Below, in pieces: positions 14,947 through 23,121 of a stretch of DNA of 26,735 bases (its first letter is position 1; the number at the start of each line of letters is the position of its first letter). The notes under the pieces are model-generated. The model saw only the letters and a list, made by a program, of their open reading frames with translations. It ran no database searches and was not told where the DNA came from. This DNA comes from Bacteroidales bacterium (GTDB lineage: Bacteria > Bacteroidota > Bacteroidia > Bacteroidales > ML635J-15): positions 1-26,735 of the forward strand of contig JALOAQ010000030.1 of the NCBI GenBank assembly GCA_023228725.1, given 5' to 3'. A program made the position numbers and the translations under genes.

Positions 14947-15185
14947 TTTATTTTCCTCCATATTTTTTAATTAATATTTTATTTTCTAATAAGCTAATAA
15001 TCAAATTACATACCTTTAGAATAAATCGGAAAATATTTCAGCATTCAACTGCCACAAATGCCATTTTGTCTGCAATAAAACAAAATTAAGGACAAATTGT
15101 CTTGTTGTAATTTAAAAACATTCTAAAAAACACCTTATTTCGCAAAATTCATTAAAAAAAGACACATTTATTCAAAAAAATATTA

Positions 15186-15193
15186 TAGTTTTG
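15186..15193 (+). promoter_or_regulatory. -7 box (TAGTTTTG)
   Basis: TAGTTTTG lies 23 nt before the ATG at 15217 and fits TAnnTTTG. Confidence 0.45.
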
Positions 15194-15216
15194 CTTATTG
15201 CTTAAATTGAGAATTT

Positions 15217-17127
15217 ATGAGAAAGGCGAAAATTTTTCTTTTTTTGGGTATTATTTTGTGTTCAATAAATTTATTTTCACAAACTTACCAACTTCCCAAT
15301 GGAGGTTTTGAGTTATGGGACGGCAATGGAGCAAGTGATGAACCAAGCTCATGGAATTCTTTTCCTTCAGCCGATTGCAATATTACAATTGGTTGTTCAT
15401 CGGCAATAGCCACAAGACATGAAAAATCTACAGATATTAGACCCGGGAGTAGTGGTAACTATAGTTGTAAAATTTATGCAACTAAAATTTCACTTGGTTT
15501 TACTTCACTAATAGCAAATGGAAATATGACAACTGGGCAAATTAGAATTGGAAGCACAACAGCAACAAATTCAGCAAATTATAATATTACACGTACTGAC
15601 AATCCTAGTTTTTCTCAAAAATTAAATGCCAAACCTGACTCAATTGTATTTTGGGCAAAATTTAAATGTCCTTCAGAAACACAAGACGCTAGAATGAGTG
15701 CAACTATACACAACAACTATTCATATCGGGATCCTGAAACTTCGGATGCAAATGCGGGAAGTCATGTTGTTGGAAAAGCTATTAAAAATTTTACGCGAGG
15801 AAATCAAAATTGGAAAAGATATTCCATAGCTTTTGATTATAATTATCCTGCAAACAATCCTGAATACATTTTATTAACTTTTACAACAAATAAAGAGGCA
15901 GGACAAGGTTCTGAGAATGATTTTTTATACTTAGATGATGTGGAATTTATTTACAATACTCAACTTAGCAATATTTCAATAAACGGCACTACAATTCCAA
16001 ATTTTTCGCCAAATATATATGATTATTATATTGACGCTGAATGTGGTTCTTCAAATATTGTTTCAGCAAATGCTCTTAGCACAAATGCAAATATTTCAAT
16101 CACACAAGCAACAAATACAAATTTTGCAAAAATTACAGTAAATTCAGGAGATAAAACTTCTATATATAATATCCATTTTAATTTTACTACTACAAGTTAT
16201 ATAACAGACGAAATATGCGTTGGAAGTACTTATAATAATTATGGCTTTGATCTTCCTGCTCAAGATATAGTTGGAAATTTCAACTTTGAAAAAACAATTT
16301 ACCAATCCGAAACTTGTGATAGTATTATTAACTTAAATTTAAAAGTAAATCCTAGTTACAATACTGAAATAGAATTAATGATTTGCGAAAATTCTACTTA
16401 TAATTTTTATGGACAAACATTAAGTGAAGCAGGAACTTACTACCATAATTTGCATTCTATTTCTGGTTGCGACAGTATTATCACATTATATTTAGAAGTA
16501 GGAAGTTTTTACCAAACAAATATAAACGCAAGAATTTGTGAAGGAGAAGTTTATAGTGAACATGGTTTTGAATTGGATTATCCTGGAATTGACACATTAT
16601 TTCACATAGCTCAAAATAATTGCGATAGTTTAGTGATTTTAAATCTAAGTGTTTTTCCAAATTTTCAAATAAATATTCAAGACACTATAAACCAAGGAGA
16701 AAAATATGAATTAAACGGATTTAATTTGAATATTTTTGAAGAAGCTGGAGACTTTGATTTTGAGAAAAACTTTTTTACTGAATATGGTTGTGACAGTATT
16801 GTAATTTTAAAAATACATGTAAAACCCACAATAGAAGACGAACAAGAAGATGAAGAAGATAATCAGGATAATGATAATAATACCGAGTTTTCTTTTAATA
16901 TTTATCCCATTCCTGCCGGAGAAAGTTTAACTATAAATTCAGAGAAAGAAATAATAGCTCAATTAGATTATACGGTTTATGATATTTTTGGAAGAAAAAC
17001 CATGAGCGGAAAATTAGCTAACACAAAAACCATTATAGATACAAGTAATTTAGCATCTGGAATTTACTTTATTAGAATCACTTATCCAGTTAATAAAACT
17101 TTAACCTATAAAGTTTTGAAAAATTAA
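15217..17127 (+). CDS. T9SS-exported protein with PCMD-like and repeat domains
   Basis: The 636-residue precursor has a signal peptide (1-21, LFSQ). Residues about 25-246 resemble the Bacteroidota 'putative carbohydrate metabolism domain' (opening LPNGGFELWDGN, closing FLYLDDVEFIYN), a jelly-roll type probably binding glycan. A cadherin-like sandwich (about 248-325) follows. Next are four repeats of about 50 residues, each ending in CDSI/L plus a hydrophobic strand (Cys367, Cys418, Cys469, Cys525). An acidic linker (538-556, almost all Asp, Glu, Asn and Gln) leads to a type A T9SS sorting domain (557-636, FNIYPIPAGESLTI to GIYFIRI). It is therefore a secreted or surface-attached adhesin- or glycan-binding-like protein; no catalytic site is evident. 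Single gene. Confidence 0.85.
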   Translation: MRKAKIFLFLGIILCSINLFSQTYQLPNGGFELWDGNGASDEPSSWNSFPSADCNITIGCSSAIATRHEKSTDIRPGSSGNYSCKIYATKISLGFTSLIANGNMTTGQIRIGSTTATNSANYNITRTDNPSFSQKLNAKPDSIVFWAKFKCPSETQDARMSATIHNNYSYRDPETSDANAGSHVVGKAIKNFTRGNQNWKRYSIAFDYNYPANNPEYILLTFTTNKEAGQGSENDFLYLDDVEFIYNTQLSNISINGTTIPNFSPNIYDYYIDAECGSSNIVSANALSTNANISITQATNTNFAKITVNSGDKTSIYNIHFNFTTTSYITDEICVGSTYNNYGFDLPAQDIVGNFNFEKTIYQSETCDSIINLNLKVNPSYNTEIELMICENSTYNFYGQTLSEAGTYYHNLHSISGCDSIITLYLEVGSFYQTNINARICEGEVYSEHGFELDYPGIDTLFHIAQNNCDSLVILNLSVFPNFQINIQDTINQGEKYELNGFNLNIFEEAGDFDFEKNFFTEYGCDSIVILKIHVKPTIEDEQEDEEDNQDNDNNTEFSFNIYPIPAGESLTINSEKEIIAQLDYTVYDIFGRKTMSGKLANTKTIIDTSNLASGIYFIRITYPVNKTLTYKVLKN

Positions 17128-17160
17128 ACAATTTTATTTTGGTAAAGATAAAAAATACAA

Positions 17161-17168
17161 TATTTTTG
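17161..17168 (+). promoter_or_regulatory. -7 box (TATTTTTG) before the TM2 gene
   Basis: TATTTTTG fits TAnnTTTG and lies 63 nt before the ATG at 17232. The leader between them has no obvious fold. Confidence 0.4.
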
Positions 17169-17231
17169 TTGAGTTAATTAAAGGGAAGCCGAAAACTATA
17201 GAGTAGGCATGAATTGTTAAAAATTATTATT

Positions 17232-17447
17232 ATGACAGAAGAAAAAGCGGTACAAAAAAAAATGATTATGGCTCTAATTTGCTGGTTCGCTGGAGCATTA
17301 GGTATTCACAGATTATTAATGGGCTATAAAAATTGGTGGTTAATGCTAATAACAGTAGGTGGTTGTGGCATTTGGACTCTTTATGATTTAATTATGATTT
17401 TAACCGATAAAATGCCTATGGCAGACGGAAGACCATTAGAAAAATAA
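17232..17447 (+). CDS. TM2-domain membrane protein
   Basis: This 71-residue protein consists of a TM2 domain: two transmembrane helices (about 13-30 and 36-55) around GALGIHRLLMGYKNWW and GGCGIWTLYDLIMI. The short turn carries the family's His-Arg and Gly-rich signature. The molecular role of TM2 proteins in bacteria is not established. The in-frame TTG at 17214 is less likely than the ATG at 17232 (MTEEKAVQKK). A terminator follows at once, yet the next gene codes for a second, larger TM2 protein with the same GGCGIWT core, so the two look like duplicates. Confidence 0.85.
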   Translation: MTEEKAVQKKMIMALICWFAGALGIHRLLMGYKNWWLMLITVGGCGIWTLYDLIMILTDKMPMADGRPLEK

Positions 17448-17448
17448 T

Positions 17449-17474
17449 AAAAAATAGGCGAAACCCTATTTTTT
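17449..17474 (+). terminator. Intrinsic terminator after the TM2 gene
   Basis: AAAAAATAGG and CCTATTTTTT form a 10-bp stem with loop CGAAAC, running into a T-rich tract just after the TM2 stop codon. Confidence 0.8.
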
Positions 17475-17501
17475 TATTTTATTTAACAAAACTGATTAAA
17501 T

Positions 17502-17867
17502 ATGACAAGTTCAAAATTTTGTTCCAATTGTGGAACTTCAATAGATGTAAATTCAAATTTTTGTCCTTCATGTGGAGCTAAACAAGGATATCAAAACAAT
17601 TCAAATCAAATCAATCAAGTTTATGAGGCAAAAGTAATAGACCCAAACTTTAGCGATAAAGATAAAACTACTTGCCTAATTCTGTGTATATTAAGTTTTG
17701 CAGTTCAAATTCATGGGATTCACCGTTTCTATACAGGACATATAGGGATTGGAATATTTCAATTGTTAACTTTAGGCGGTTGTGGAATTTGGACAATTAT
17801 AGATTTAATTCACATTGCTTCAGATAATTTTACAGACTCTGATGGAAAACCACTTAAAAAAAGCTAA
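17502..17867 (+). CDS. Zinc-ribbon plus TM2-domain membrane protein
   Basis: This 121-residue protein begins with a zinc ribbon: Cys7-x2-Cys10 and Cys21-x2-Cys24 (FCSNCG, FCPSCGAKQG). A polar Asn/Gln-rich linker (about 29-52) follows, then a TM2 domain (about 55-112) with two membrane helices and the IHGIHRFYTGH and GGCGIWTIIDLI signatures. The ribbon is probably cytoplasmic. The last 26 nt overlap the start of the DUF2752 gene, so the two are probably translated together. Function is unknown; zinc-ribbon/TM2 fusions are common in Bacteroidota and Firmicutes. Confidence 0.87.
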   Translation: MTSSKFCSNCGTSIDVNSNFCPSCGAKQGYQNNSNQINQVYEAKVIDPNFSDKDKTTCLILCILSFAVQIHGIHRFYTGHIGIGIFQLLTLGGCGIWTIIDLIHIASDNFTDSDGKPLKKS

Positions 17868-18174
17868 ACAATTATATCCAATAATCATTGCTTATTTAAA
17901 GAGGCATTTTATTTTAGTTATAGTTGCAGCATATTATCTAATTGCTTTAACACTTTACATTTTTGCTAAAATAGATGTTTTAATTCCCTGTCTATGGAAA
18001 ACAATATTTAACGTTAAATGCCCTGGTTGTGGTCTAACAACTGCTTTTATCAATTTACTAAGTTTTGACTTTTCTGCCGCCTGGAAATCAAACCCTTTAA
18101 TATTTATAGTTTTACCTGGATTAACTTATTATATTATAAGAGATTTTATTCTCTTTATAAAAAACAATAAATAA
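17842..18174 (+). CDS. DUF2752 membrane protein
   Basis: This 110-residue protein has a basic N-terminus (ENHLKKAKQLYPIIIAYLKR), a first transmembrane helix (about 22-42), the DUF2752 signature NVKCPGCGLTTAFINLL (about 58-74) and a second helix (about 85-103). The CPGCG pair could bind metal or form a disulfide; the role is not known. An apparent start at 17815 is a TTG inside the previous gene. The ATG at 17842 still overlaps that gene by 26 nt, supporting co-translation with the zinc-ribbon TM2 protein. Confidence 0.87.
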   Translation: MENHLKKAKQLYPIIIAYLKRHFILVIVAAYYLIALTLYIFAKIDVLIPCLWKTIFNVKCPGCGLTTAFINLLSFDFSAAWKSNPLIFIVLPGLTYYIIRDFILFIKNNK

Positions 18175-18232
18175 AGTTTTTAAGTTACAATAAATATTAA
18201 ATCACCACGTTAAGTTTTAAATATTAAAATCT

Positions 18233-18934
18233 ATGAAAATCCTTTTTAGTTTAAGTTTATTATTAAGTGTAAGCCTATGTTTTTCACAAAATCAAGCGGG
18301 CTTTAAAGAGATTAAATCTTCAAATTTAAATTCTCAAATAATTGCAAAACAGCAAATAAACGATTTACATTCAGGTGCTTTATTAGTAAGATTGAAAACC
18401 GGCAAAAACAGTATAGATGCATTATTAAAATCTGGTAAAACTGAATTAGCGAAGAAAAAACAAGAACAAATAGACCAAGAAAACCATAGAATAATTCAAG
18501 CTTTTAAATCACAATTTAATTTTTGTCAGGTTTATTTTTTCTATAGTGATGATTCTAAATTTGTTAAAGAAAATAATTTAGATGAAGTATGTTTTATTGA
18601 TGAAAATTTACAAAAACTAAACAATTTTAAAATTGAATTTGATAAGTTTTTAATTGCAGAATTTGGGAATGTTAAAGGCGACACAAGTAAATATTATTCT
18701 CATAGTGAATTAAAAACTACGGCTAATTTTTCTCAAGAATCTCAAAGCACATATTATGGAGGTGGTAGCACTGATGCTAAGGGTTTGATTATTAAAGATC
18801 AAAATTTCATTCAATTACGAAAACCATTTCCATATTTTGCTAAATATCCGTTTTTTAGAAGAATAAGCAAACAAGAAATTTATACTGTAAAAAGAATGAA
18901 TAAAAACCTATGGAGTTTCTTGAAAAATAATTGA
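18233..18934 (+). CDS. Secreted protein of unknown function
   Basis: This 233-residue protein has a clear signal peptide (KILFSLSLLLSVSLCFSQ, cut near 18-19). The mature part has a Lys/Glu/Gln-rich helix (about 60-90, KSGKTELAKKKQEQIDQE) and a segment with aromatic strands (QVYFFYSDD). A C-terminal half follows, with GGGSTDAKGLIIKDQNF and a basic aromatic end (FPYFAKYPFFRRISK). No named domain is recognised. The stop codon abuts, with no base between, the stop codon of the convergent DUF1858 gene. It follows the DUF2752 gene on the same strand at 58 nt, so co-transcription is possible. Confidence 0.75.
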   Translation: MKILFSLSLLLSVSLCFSQNQAGFKEIKSSNLNSQIIAKQQINDLHSGALLVRLKTGKNSIDALLKSGKTELAKKKQEQIDQENHRIIQAFKSQFNFCQVYFFYSDDSKFVKENNLDEVCFIDENLQKLNNFKIEFDKFLIAEFGNVKGDTSKYYSHSELKTTANFSQESQSTYYGGGSTDAKGLIIKDQNFIQLRKPFPYFAKYPFFRRISKQEIYTVKRMNKNLWSFLKNN

Positions 18935-19141
18935 TTATTTTTTTGATAAAACTATCAATTCTTCAACGAATTTTTTTATTTCATCATCATCAAAACCTTT
19001 TTCTTTGGCAGCTTGTTCCAAACTTCCCCAAATTGGTTCACCACATCTAATACAGCGTATTCCTTGTTTTGACAAATAATCAATTGAAACTGGATACTTT
19101 TCTACTAAATCTTCAATTAATATATTTTTTGTTATTTCCAT
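18935..19141 (-). CDS. DUF1858 small redox-disulfide protein
   Basis: This 68-residue protein matches the DUF1858 'hybrid-cluster-protein-associated' type: an N-terminal Ile/Leu segment (ITKNILIEDLVEKYP), a central GIRCIRCGEPIWGSLEQAA with the Cys30-x2-Cys33 pair, then an acidic helix (KGFDDDEIKKFVEEL). The CxxC pair probably forms a redox-active disulfide or holds a metal. Such proteins are typical of anaerobes. It lies 63 nt downstream of the ferredoxin-nitroreductase fusion gene on the same strand, so it may belong to the same transcript and redox system; this is inference. Confidence 0.87.
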   Translation of the reverse strand: MEITKNILIEDLVEKYPVSIDYLSKQGIRCIRCGEPIWGSLEQAAKEKGFDDDEIKKFVEELIVLSKK

Positions 19142-19204
19142 TTTTATTTTTTTGTTGAAACAGGAATAAATTAAATTTGTTTAAATCTTTAAATAAAACA
19201 TAAA

Positions 19205-21028
19205 TTAAAAGACCTCCCAATGTACATTTTCAGGTTTCCATTTATCTTTGGGTTTTTCTTCACCCTTAGGATAACCAATTGGCAGTACATTTAATGGAAT
19301 AATATGTTCTGGTAATTTTAAAACTTCAATAATAGGCTTCATTCTATCTGGATATGGATAGGCTGCTGTCCAAACAGAACCAAGACCAATAGCATGAGCT
19401 GCAAGTAAAATATTTCCACTTGCAAGAGAACAATCCTGAACCCAATAAGCAGAATCTACTTCGGTGTAAGCTTTTGTTAAATCTCCACAAACAACAATTG
19501 CAGCTTTAACATCATAAAGCATTTTAGCATAAGGCAAAGCCGAAGCAAGAGTATCTAATTTTTCTCTATCGGTAATAATCACAAAAGCCCAAGGCTGTAA
19601 ATTTCTTGCACTTGGAGCAGCCATTCCTGCTTTAACTAAAATTTCTAATTGTTCTTTGCTTGGTACTTCATCCGTAAAACTACGTACAGATTTACGTGAA
19701 TGTATTAGGTCTAAACAAGTATTCATTTTTACTTCCTCCTCTTCTACTTTAAAATTTTGTGATTTATTTTTATAATTTGCATAAAAGACAACAAGTACAC
19801 TTAAAATAAAAACCAAATTAATTAATAAAGTCCAACTTATATTTTTCTTTTTGCTTTTTCCCCGTTTTGCTCTAAACAAAGTTAAAATCGCCCCGGTTGG
19901 ACAAAAATATTTACACCAAGCTTTATTAAAAAACAATGATAAAATTAACATCAAAACTGCTAAAACAATAACTATCAAGGAAGCAAATTGAAATTTAAAA
20001 GCAGAAAAAGGTTCTAAGTCTTCAAGCTTCACATCTACTGCAACAACAATTAAACTAAGAATTATAAGAAGATATAAGTATTTTAAATATTTTAAATATT
20101 TTGTAATTTTATATCCTAAAATTGATTTTTTCTTTGGGTTTAATTTCCATATTAATTCTTGTGCTGCCCCATAAGGACATACATATTGACAATAAAAAGC
20201 TTTATTTGTTACCAAGGGCAAAACTACGGCTAAAATTAAAACCGTAAATAAAAATATTTGATCCCAAATATCGAAACCATTTAACAGCCAATTATGCAAC
20301 AATGCTAAACTTAAAAATTTTCCTTGCCAAAAGCCCAAAATACCAACTGAAGCCAATAATAAATAAATTCTAAATTTTCTAGCATATTCCGGCATTAAAA
20401 ACGAAAATACAGCAAAAATCAAAACTACAAAAGATAAAATTAAGCCTAATAAATTATACCAATTTATTGAAAACTTGAAAAATCCTGAATCTGTATATAA
20501 TGAAAGTCTGTGCCTAACAGTTGAAATAACTGCTTTACTTGTATAAGTTGCTCCACTGATAGCATCAACTTCAAGATTCAATGCTTTTTTTGCAGTTAAA
20601 CCGTTCCATTTATCAAAAAATCCATCTTTTTTCAGGCTTTTCATCCAAGATTTTGTTTCATGATTGGGAAAAAAATAAATCTGCTCTATTTTATCACTTT
20701 TATCAAAAACAATTGCTAAAGGAATATTGTCCCCATAGCCAATTATTGAATCGCAATAAGGGAAACTGAAAAGAACCGTAGCAAGCTTTTCATCAGCAGA
20801 ATTAAATAAAACATAGGCATCATTAATAGTATCGCACAAAAAATATTTATAATCATCTGCTAATTCCGGAAAAATTTTAGTTTTTTCGCTGATATCTTCA
20901 TTATTACATAAACTAATTTGGGAATCTGATTTTATTCCGTGGTTAAAAATTTTTCCTGAACTCAACACAATTATTGCAAGAGCAGTTATAAGAAAAAATA
21001 TTTTTAATAATCTATTTGTATTTACCAT
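19205..21028 (-). CDS. FMN-binding / NapH-type ferredoxin / nitroreductase fusion
   Basis: This 607-residue membrane flavo-iron-sulfur protein has a membrane anchor (about 7-25) and an extracytoplasmic FMN_bind domain (about 45-175). The covalent flavinylation motif there is DAISGATYTS, with Thr163 the expected FMN-phosphothreonine. About five transmembrane helices follow (190-212, 220-242, 255-275, 313-332, 346-366), carrying two NapH/NosR-type clusters: CQYVCP (Cys280, Cys284) and CKYFCP (Cys372, Cys376). After a last helix (about 400-417) comes a nitroreductase-family flavin domain (about 437-607, LIHSRKSVRSF, APSARNLQPWAF, GLGSVWTA). It probably moves electrons across the membrane between bound flavin, iron-sulfur centres and a second flavin. 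Substrate and direction are unknown. Each CP motif has two Cys only, so cluster type is uncertain. A Shine-Dalgarno-like site precedes internal Met435. It lies 4 nt after the RsmI-like gene. Confidence 0.88.
   Translation of the reverse strand: MVNTNRLLKIFFLITALAIIVLSSGKIFNHGIKSDSQISLCNNEDISEKTKIFPELADDYKYFLCDTINDAYVLFNSADEKLATVLFSFPYCDSIIGYGDNIPLAIVFDKSDKIEQIYFFPNHETKSWMKSLKKDGFFDKWNGLTAKKALNLEVDAISGATYTSKAVISTVRHRLSLYTDSGFFKFSINWYNLLGLILSFVVLIFAVFSFLMPEYARKFRIYLLLASVGILGFWQGKFLSLALLHNWLLNGFDIWDQIFLFTVLILAVVLPLVTNKAFYCQYVCPYGAAQELIWKLNPKKKSILGYKITKYLKYLKYLYLLIILSLIVVAVDVKLEDLEPFSAFKFQFASLIVIVLAVLMLILSLFFNKAWCKYFCPTGAILTLFRAKRGKSKKKNISWTLLINLVFILSVLVVFYANYKNKSQNFKVEEEEVKMNTCLDLIHSRKSVRSFTDEVPSKEQLEILVKAGMAAPSARNLQPWAFVIITDREKLDTLASALPYAKMLYDVKAAIVVCGDLTKAYTEVDSAYWVQDCSLASGNILLAAHAIGLGSVWTAAYPYPDRMKPIIEVLKLPEHIIPLNVLPIGYPKGEEKPKDKWKPENVHWEVF
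19724..19740 (-). promoter_or_regulatory. Possible internal ribosome-binding site and start (Met435)
   Basis: On the minus strand AGGAGG (19740-19735) stands 8 nt before an in-frame ATG (19726-19724). That ATG begins MNTCLDLIHSRKSVRSF, exactly where free-standing nitroreductases start. It could give a separate nitroreductase of about 173 residues, or be the remnant of a former gene boundary. Confidence 0.45.
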
Positions 21029-21032
21029 AAAA

Positions 21033-21737
21033 TTAAATAATAAAAATACAAGGTTTTTTATTTAAAGAAATATTTATTTTTTTCCAATCAATAACTTTTT
21101 TACGAATTATCAGCTCATCTTCACAAGAAATATTTGAAGCAACACACAAATATGTTTCAGAGTTTAAATTAGAGAGTAAATCTGCTAATAATTTATCATT
21201 TCTAAACGGAGTATCCATAAATATTTGTGATTGATTTTCTTTACGTGAACGAGCTTCTAAGCTTTTAATTTTTAAAAATCTTTGGGATTTATCTATAGGC
21301 AAATAGCCATTAAAAGCAAAATTTTGTCCATTCATTCCCGAAGCCATTAAAGCCATAAAAATCGAAGACGGACCTGAAAGAGGTTTTACTTTAATATTTT
21401 TTTTATGCGCTAATTGAACTATTAAATTTCCTGGGTCGGCAATACAAGGTAAACCTGCTTCGCTTAACAAAGCTATATCCAAATTTCTATCTGCAACACT
21501 CAAATAATCTTCAATTTGATTTAAGTTTGTATGTTTATTAAGTTCATAAAAATTCAAACCATCAATTACAAAATCTTTTGATAATTTTCTTAAAAACCTT
21601 CTGGCATTGCGTATATCTTCTACAATAAAATCTTGAATATGAGAAATTTTTGAATATAAATTATTTGGTAAAACATCCTCTAATTGCGTTTCGCCAATTA
21701 AGTTAGGAATTAAATATAAACAAGATTTAAAGTCCAT
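21033..21737 (-). CDS. RsmI-like SAM-dependent methyltransferase
   Basis: This 234-residue protein has the tetrapyrrole-methylase fold, closest to the RsmI (16S rRNA ribose methyltransferase) group. Its signature SEAGLPCIADPG (92-103) corresponds to RsmI SDAGxPxISDPG, and SGPSS (121-125) and ASGMNGQNFAFNGYLP (132-147) match the following SAM-pocket and RsmI blocks. The N-terminus (LYLIPNLIGE) replaces the GNLGD-type opening of true RsmI, which is typical of a second, shorter Bacteroidota paralogue whose substrate is not known. Thus 'rRNA methyltransferase' is only a family-level guess. A TAACTTTG -7 box is at 21755-21762. The stop is 4 nt before the start of the ferredoxin-nitroreductase fusion, so the two are likely one operon. 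Confidence 0.85.
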   Translation of the reverse strand: MDFKSCLYLIPNLIGETQLEDVLPNNLYSKISHIQDFIVEDIRNARRFLRKLSKDFVIDGLNFYELNKHTNLNQIEDYLSVADRNLDIALLSEAGLPCIADPGNLIVQLAHKKNIKVKPLSGPSSIFMALMASGMNGQNFAFNGYLPIDKSQRFLKIKSLEARSRKENQSQIFMDTPFRNDKLLADLLSNLNSETYLCVASNISCEDELIIRKKVIDWKKINISLNKKPCIFII

Positions 21738-21754
21738 TTTTTTTTAATTGTTTG

Positions 21755-21762
21755 CAAAGTTA
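21755..21762 (-). promoter_or_regulatory. -7 box (TAACTTTG) of the RsmI-like operon
   Basis: TAACTTTG on the minus strand fits TAnnTTTG, 17 nt before the ATG at 21737. It probably drives the methyltransferase, the fusion protein and perhaps the DUF1858 gene. Confidence 0.45.
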
Positions 21763-21847
21763 AAATAAAATTTGATTATAAAAAATGAAAATATTAGCAA
21801 ATATAATGCTTGTCTAATATTGTAAATTTATAGGTTAGCTTAATATT

Positions 21848-23065
21848 TTATTTTTCAATATTTAACAACCAATCAATTGCATTAATTTGTCGAACTCCAT
21901 TGTGATTGCCGGTTTCATAATCCATTGTAATAAGTAAACGCTGATTATAGTCGGGTATTTTGCTAAACGGAGCAAGTTCTCGTTCTAGTGTTTTTGCGTC
22001 TTTTACCGAATATGCAACTTGAACATATTTTGTATAACCACTGTTGTCGCGAACTACAAAATCAACTTCAAGATTATCAATTTTTCCAATCCAAATTTGT
22101 GAATTTCTACGTTTTAACTCAAGAAAAATTATATTCTCAAGCAAATGCCCTAAATCAACATTAAGTTCTTTTCCAAGTAAAGCATATCGTAGTCCTAAGT
22201 CAACAAGATAATATTTTTCTAAAGTTTTTAGGTATTGTTTACCTTTTATATTAAAGCGGTTTACTTGGTATAATAAGTATGATTCTACAAGAGTATTAAT
22301 GTATTTTGAAACTGTTTTATTATCAATTTTTTTATCGTTTGAACTTAAAACATTTGCTATTTTTCTTGCAGAAACACATGAACCAATACTATCAATCAAA
22401 AAATCAACTACTTGCTTATAAGAAAATTCATAAAAAATACTATGTCGTTTTAGTATATCATTTTCATAAATATTTTGAAAAATTGTTTTCAAATATTCAT
22501 AAGCAAAATTTTCTCCTTTTTCAGCAAGTTTAACTGCTTCGGGAAACCCACCAATACGCATATACTTAGCAAAAGAACGATCTATATTTGCAGTTTTACC
22601 GGTAAATTCTAAATATTCAGAAAACGAAAACGGCAAAATATTTATTTCAAATGCTCTACCGGTGAGCAAAGTTGCAAGTTCACTAGACAAAAGATAAGCA
22701 TTAGAACCTGTAACATACAAATCTATATTTGGCGTAACAAATAAACCTTCAAGCAATTTCTCAAATTCTAAAATATTTTGAATTTCATCGATAAAAACAT
22801 AATTTTTCACATTCTCTATCAACAAATTTTTGATATAATCATAAATCTCTTTCCAATTTTTTTCTCCAAGAAAGCGAAAATCCGGTAAATCCATATTGAT
22901 ATAAATAATTGACACATTAGGATTTTCAGCTGTCAACAAATCTTGAAATTGCAAAAGTAAAGTTGATTTTCCTGAACGTCTAACACCGGTTATTACCTTT
23001 ATCAAATTCGTATCTTTAAGAACAGAAAGTTTGTCAAGTTCCGTTTTCCTTTTTATTTTTTGCAT
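21848..23065 (-). CDS. AAA_14 / DUF4143 ATPase
   Basis: This 405-residue ATPase belongs to the large family of archaeal and bacterial ATPases often acquired by transfer. The Walker A is GVRRSGKST (27-35), Walker B is YVFIDEIQ (89-96), and VTGSNAYLLSSELATLLTGR (about 118-137) forms the sensor and Arg region with the family's TGSN. The C-terminal DUF4143 part (about 205-380) includes LVDLGLRYALLG and a PD-(D/E)xK-like strand series (NIIFLELKRRN, WIGKIDNLEVDFVVRD) that may be a degenerate nuclease fold. The cellular role of the family is not established. Single gene with its own promoter, overlapped by a long inverted repeat. Confidence 0.9.
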   Translation of the reverse strand: MQKIKRKTELDKLSVLKDTNLIKVITGVRRSGKSTLLLQFQDLLTAENPNVSIIYINMDLPDFRFLGEKNWKEIYDYIKNLLIENVKNYVFIDEIQNILEFEKLLEGLFVTPNIDLYVTGSNAYLLSSELATLLTGRAFEINILPFSFSEYLEFTGKTANIDRSFAKYMRIGGFPEAVKLAEKGENFAYEYLKTIFQNIYENDILKRHSIFYEFSYKQVVDFLIDSIGSCVSARKIANVLSSNDKKIDNKTVSKYINTLVESYLLYQVNRFNIKGKQYLKTLEKYYLVDLGLRYALLGKELNVDLGHLLENIIFLELKRRNSQIWIGKIDNLEVDFVVRDNSGYTKYVQVAYSVKDAKTLERELAPFSKIPDYNQRLLITMDYETGNHNGVRQINAIDWLLNIEK

Positions 23066-23089
23066 ACAATATTTCCCCTTTTTAAATTA

Positions 23090-23121
23090 CAAAATTAAAC
23101 AAAATTCCCCAAACTTACAAA
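23090..23121 (-). promoter_or_regulatory. Promoter of the AAA_14 gene (TTTG, 20 nt, TAATTTTG)
   Basis: TTTG at 23121-23118 and TAATTTTG at 23097-23090 have the same 20-nt spacing and the same -7 sequence as the XRE/S24 promoter. The -33 element lies in the loop of the 15-bp inverted repeat. Confidence 0.6.

Noticed and set aside
15036..15075. Sigma-54-like promoter upstream of Hsp20
   Set aside because: TGGCA and GC elements are present on the minus strand, but the GG to GC spacing is 8 or 9 bases, not 10.
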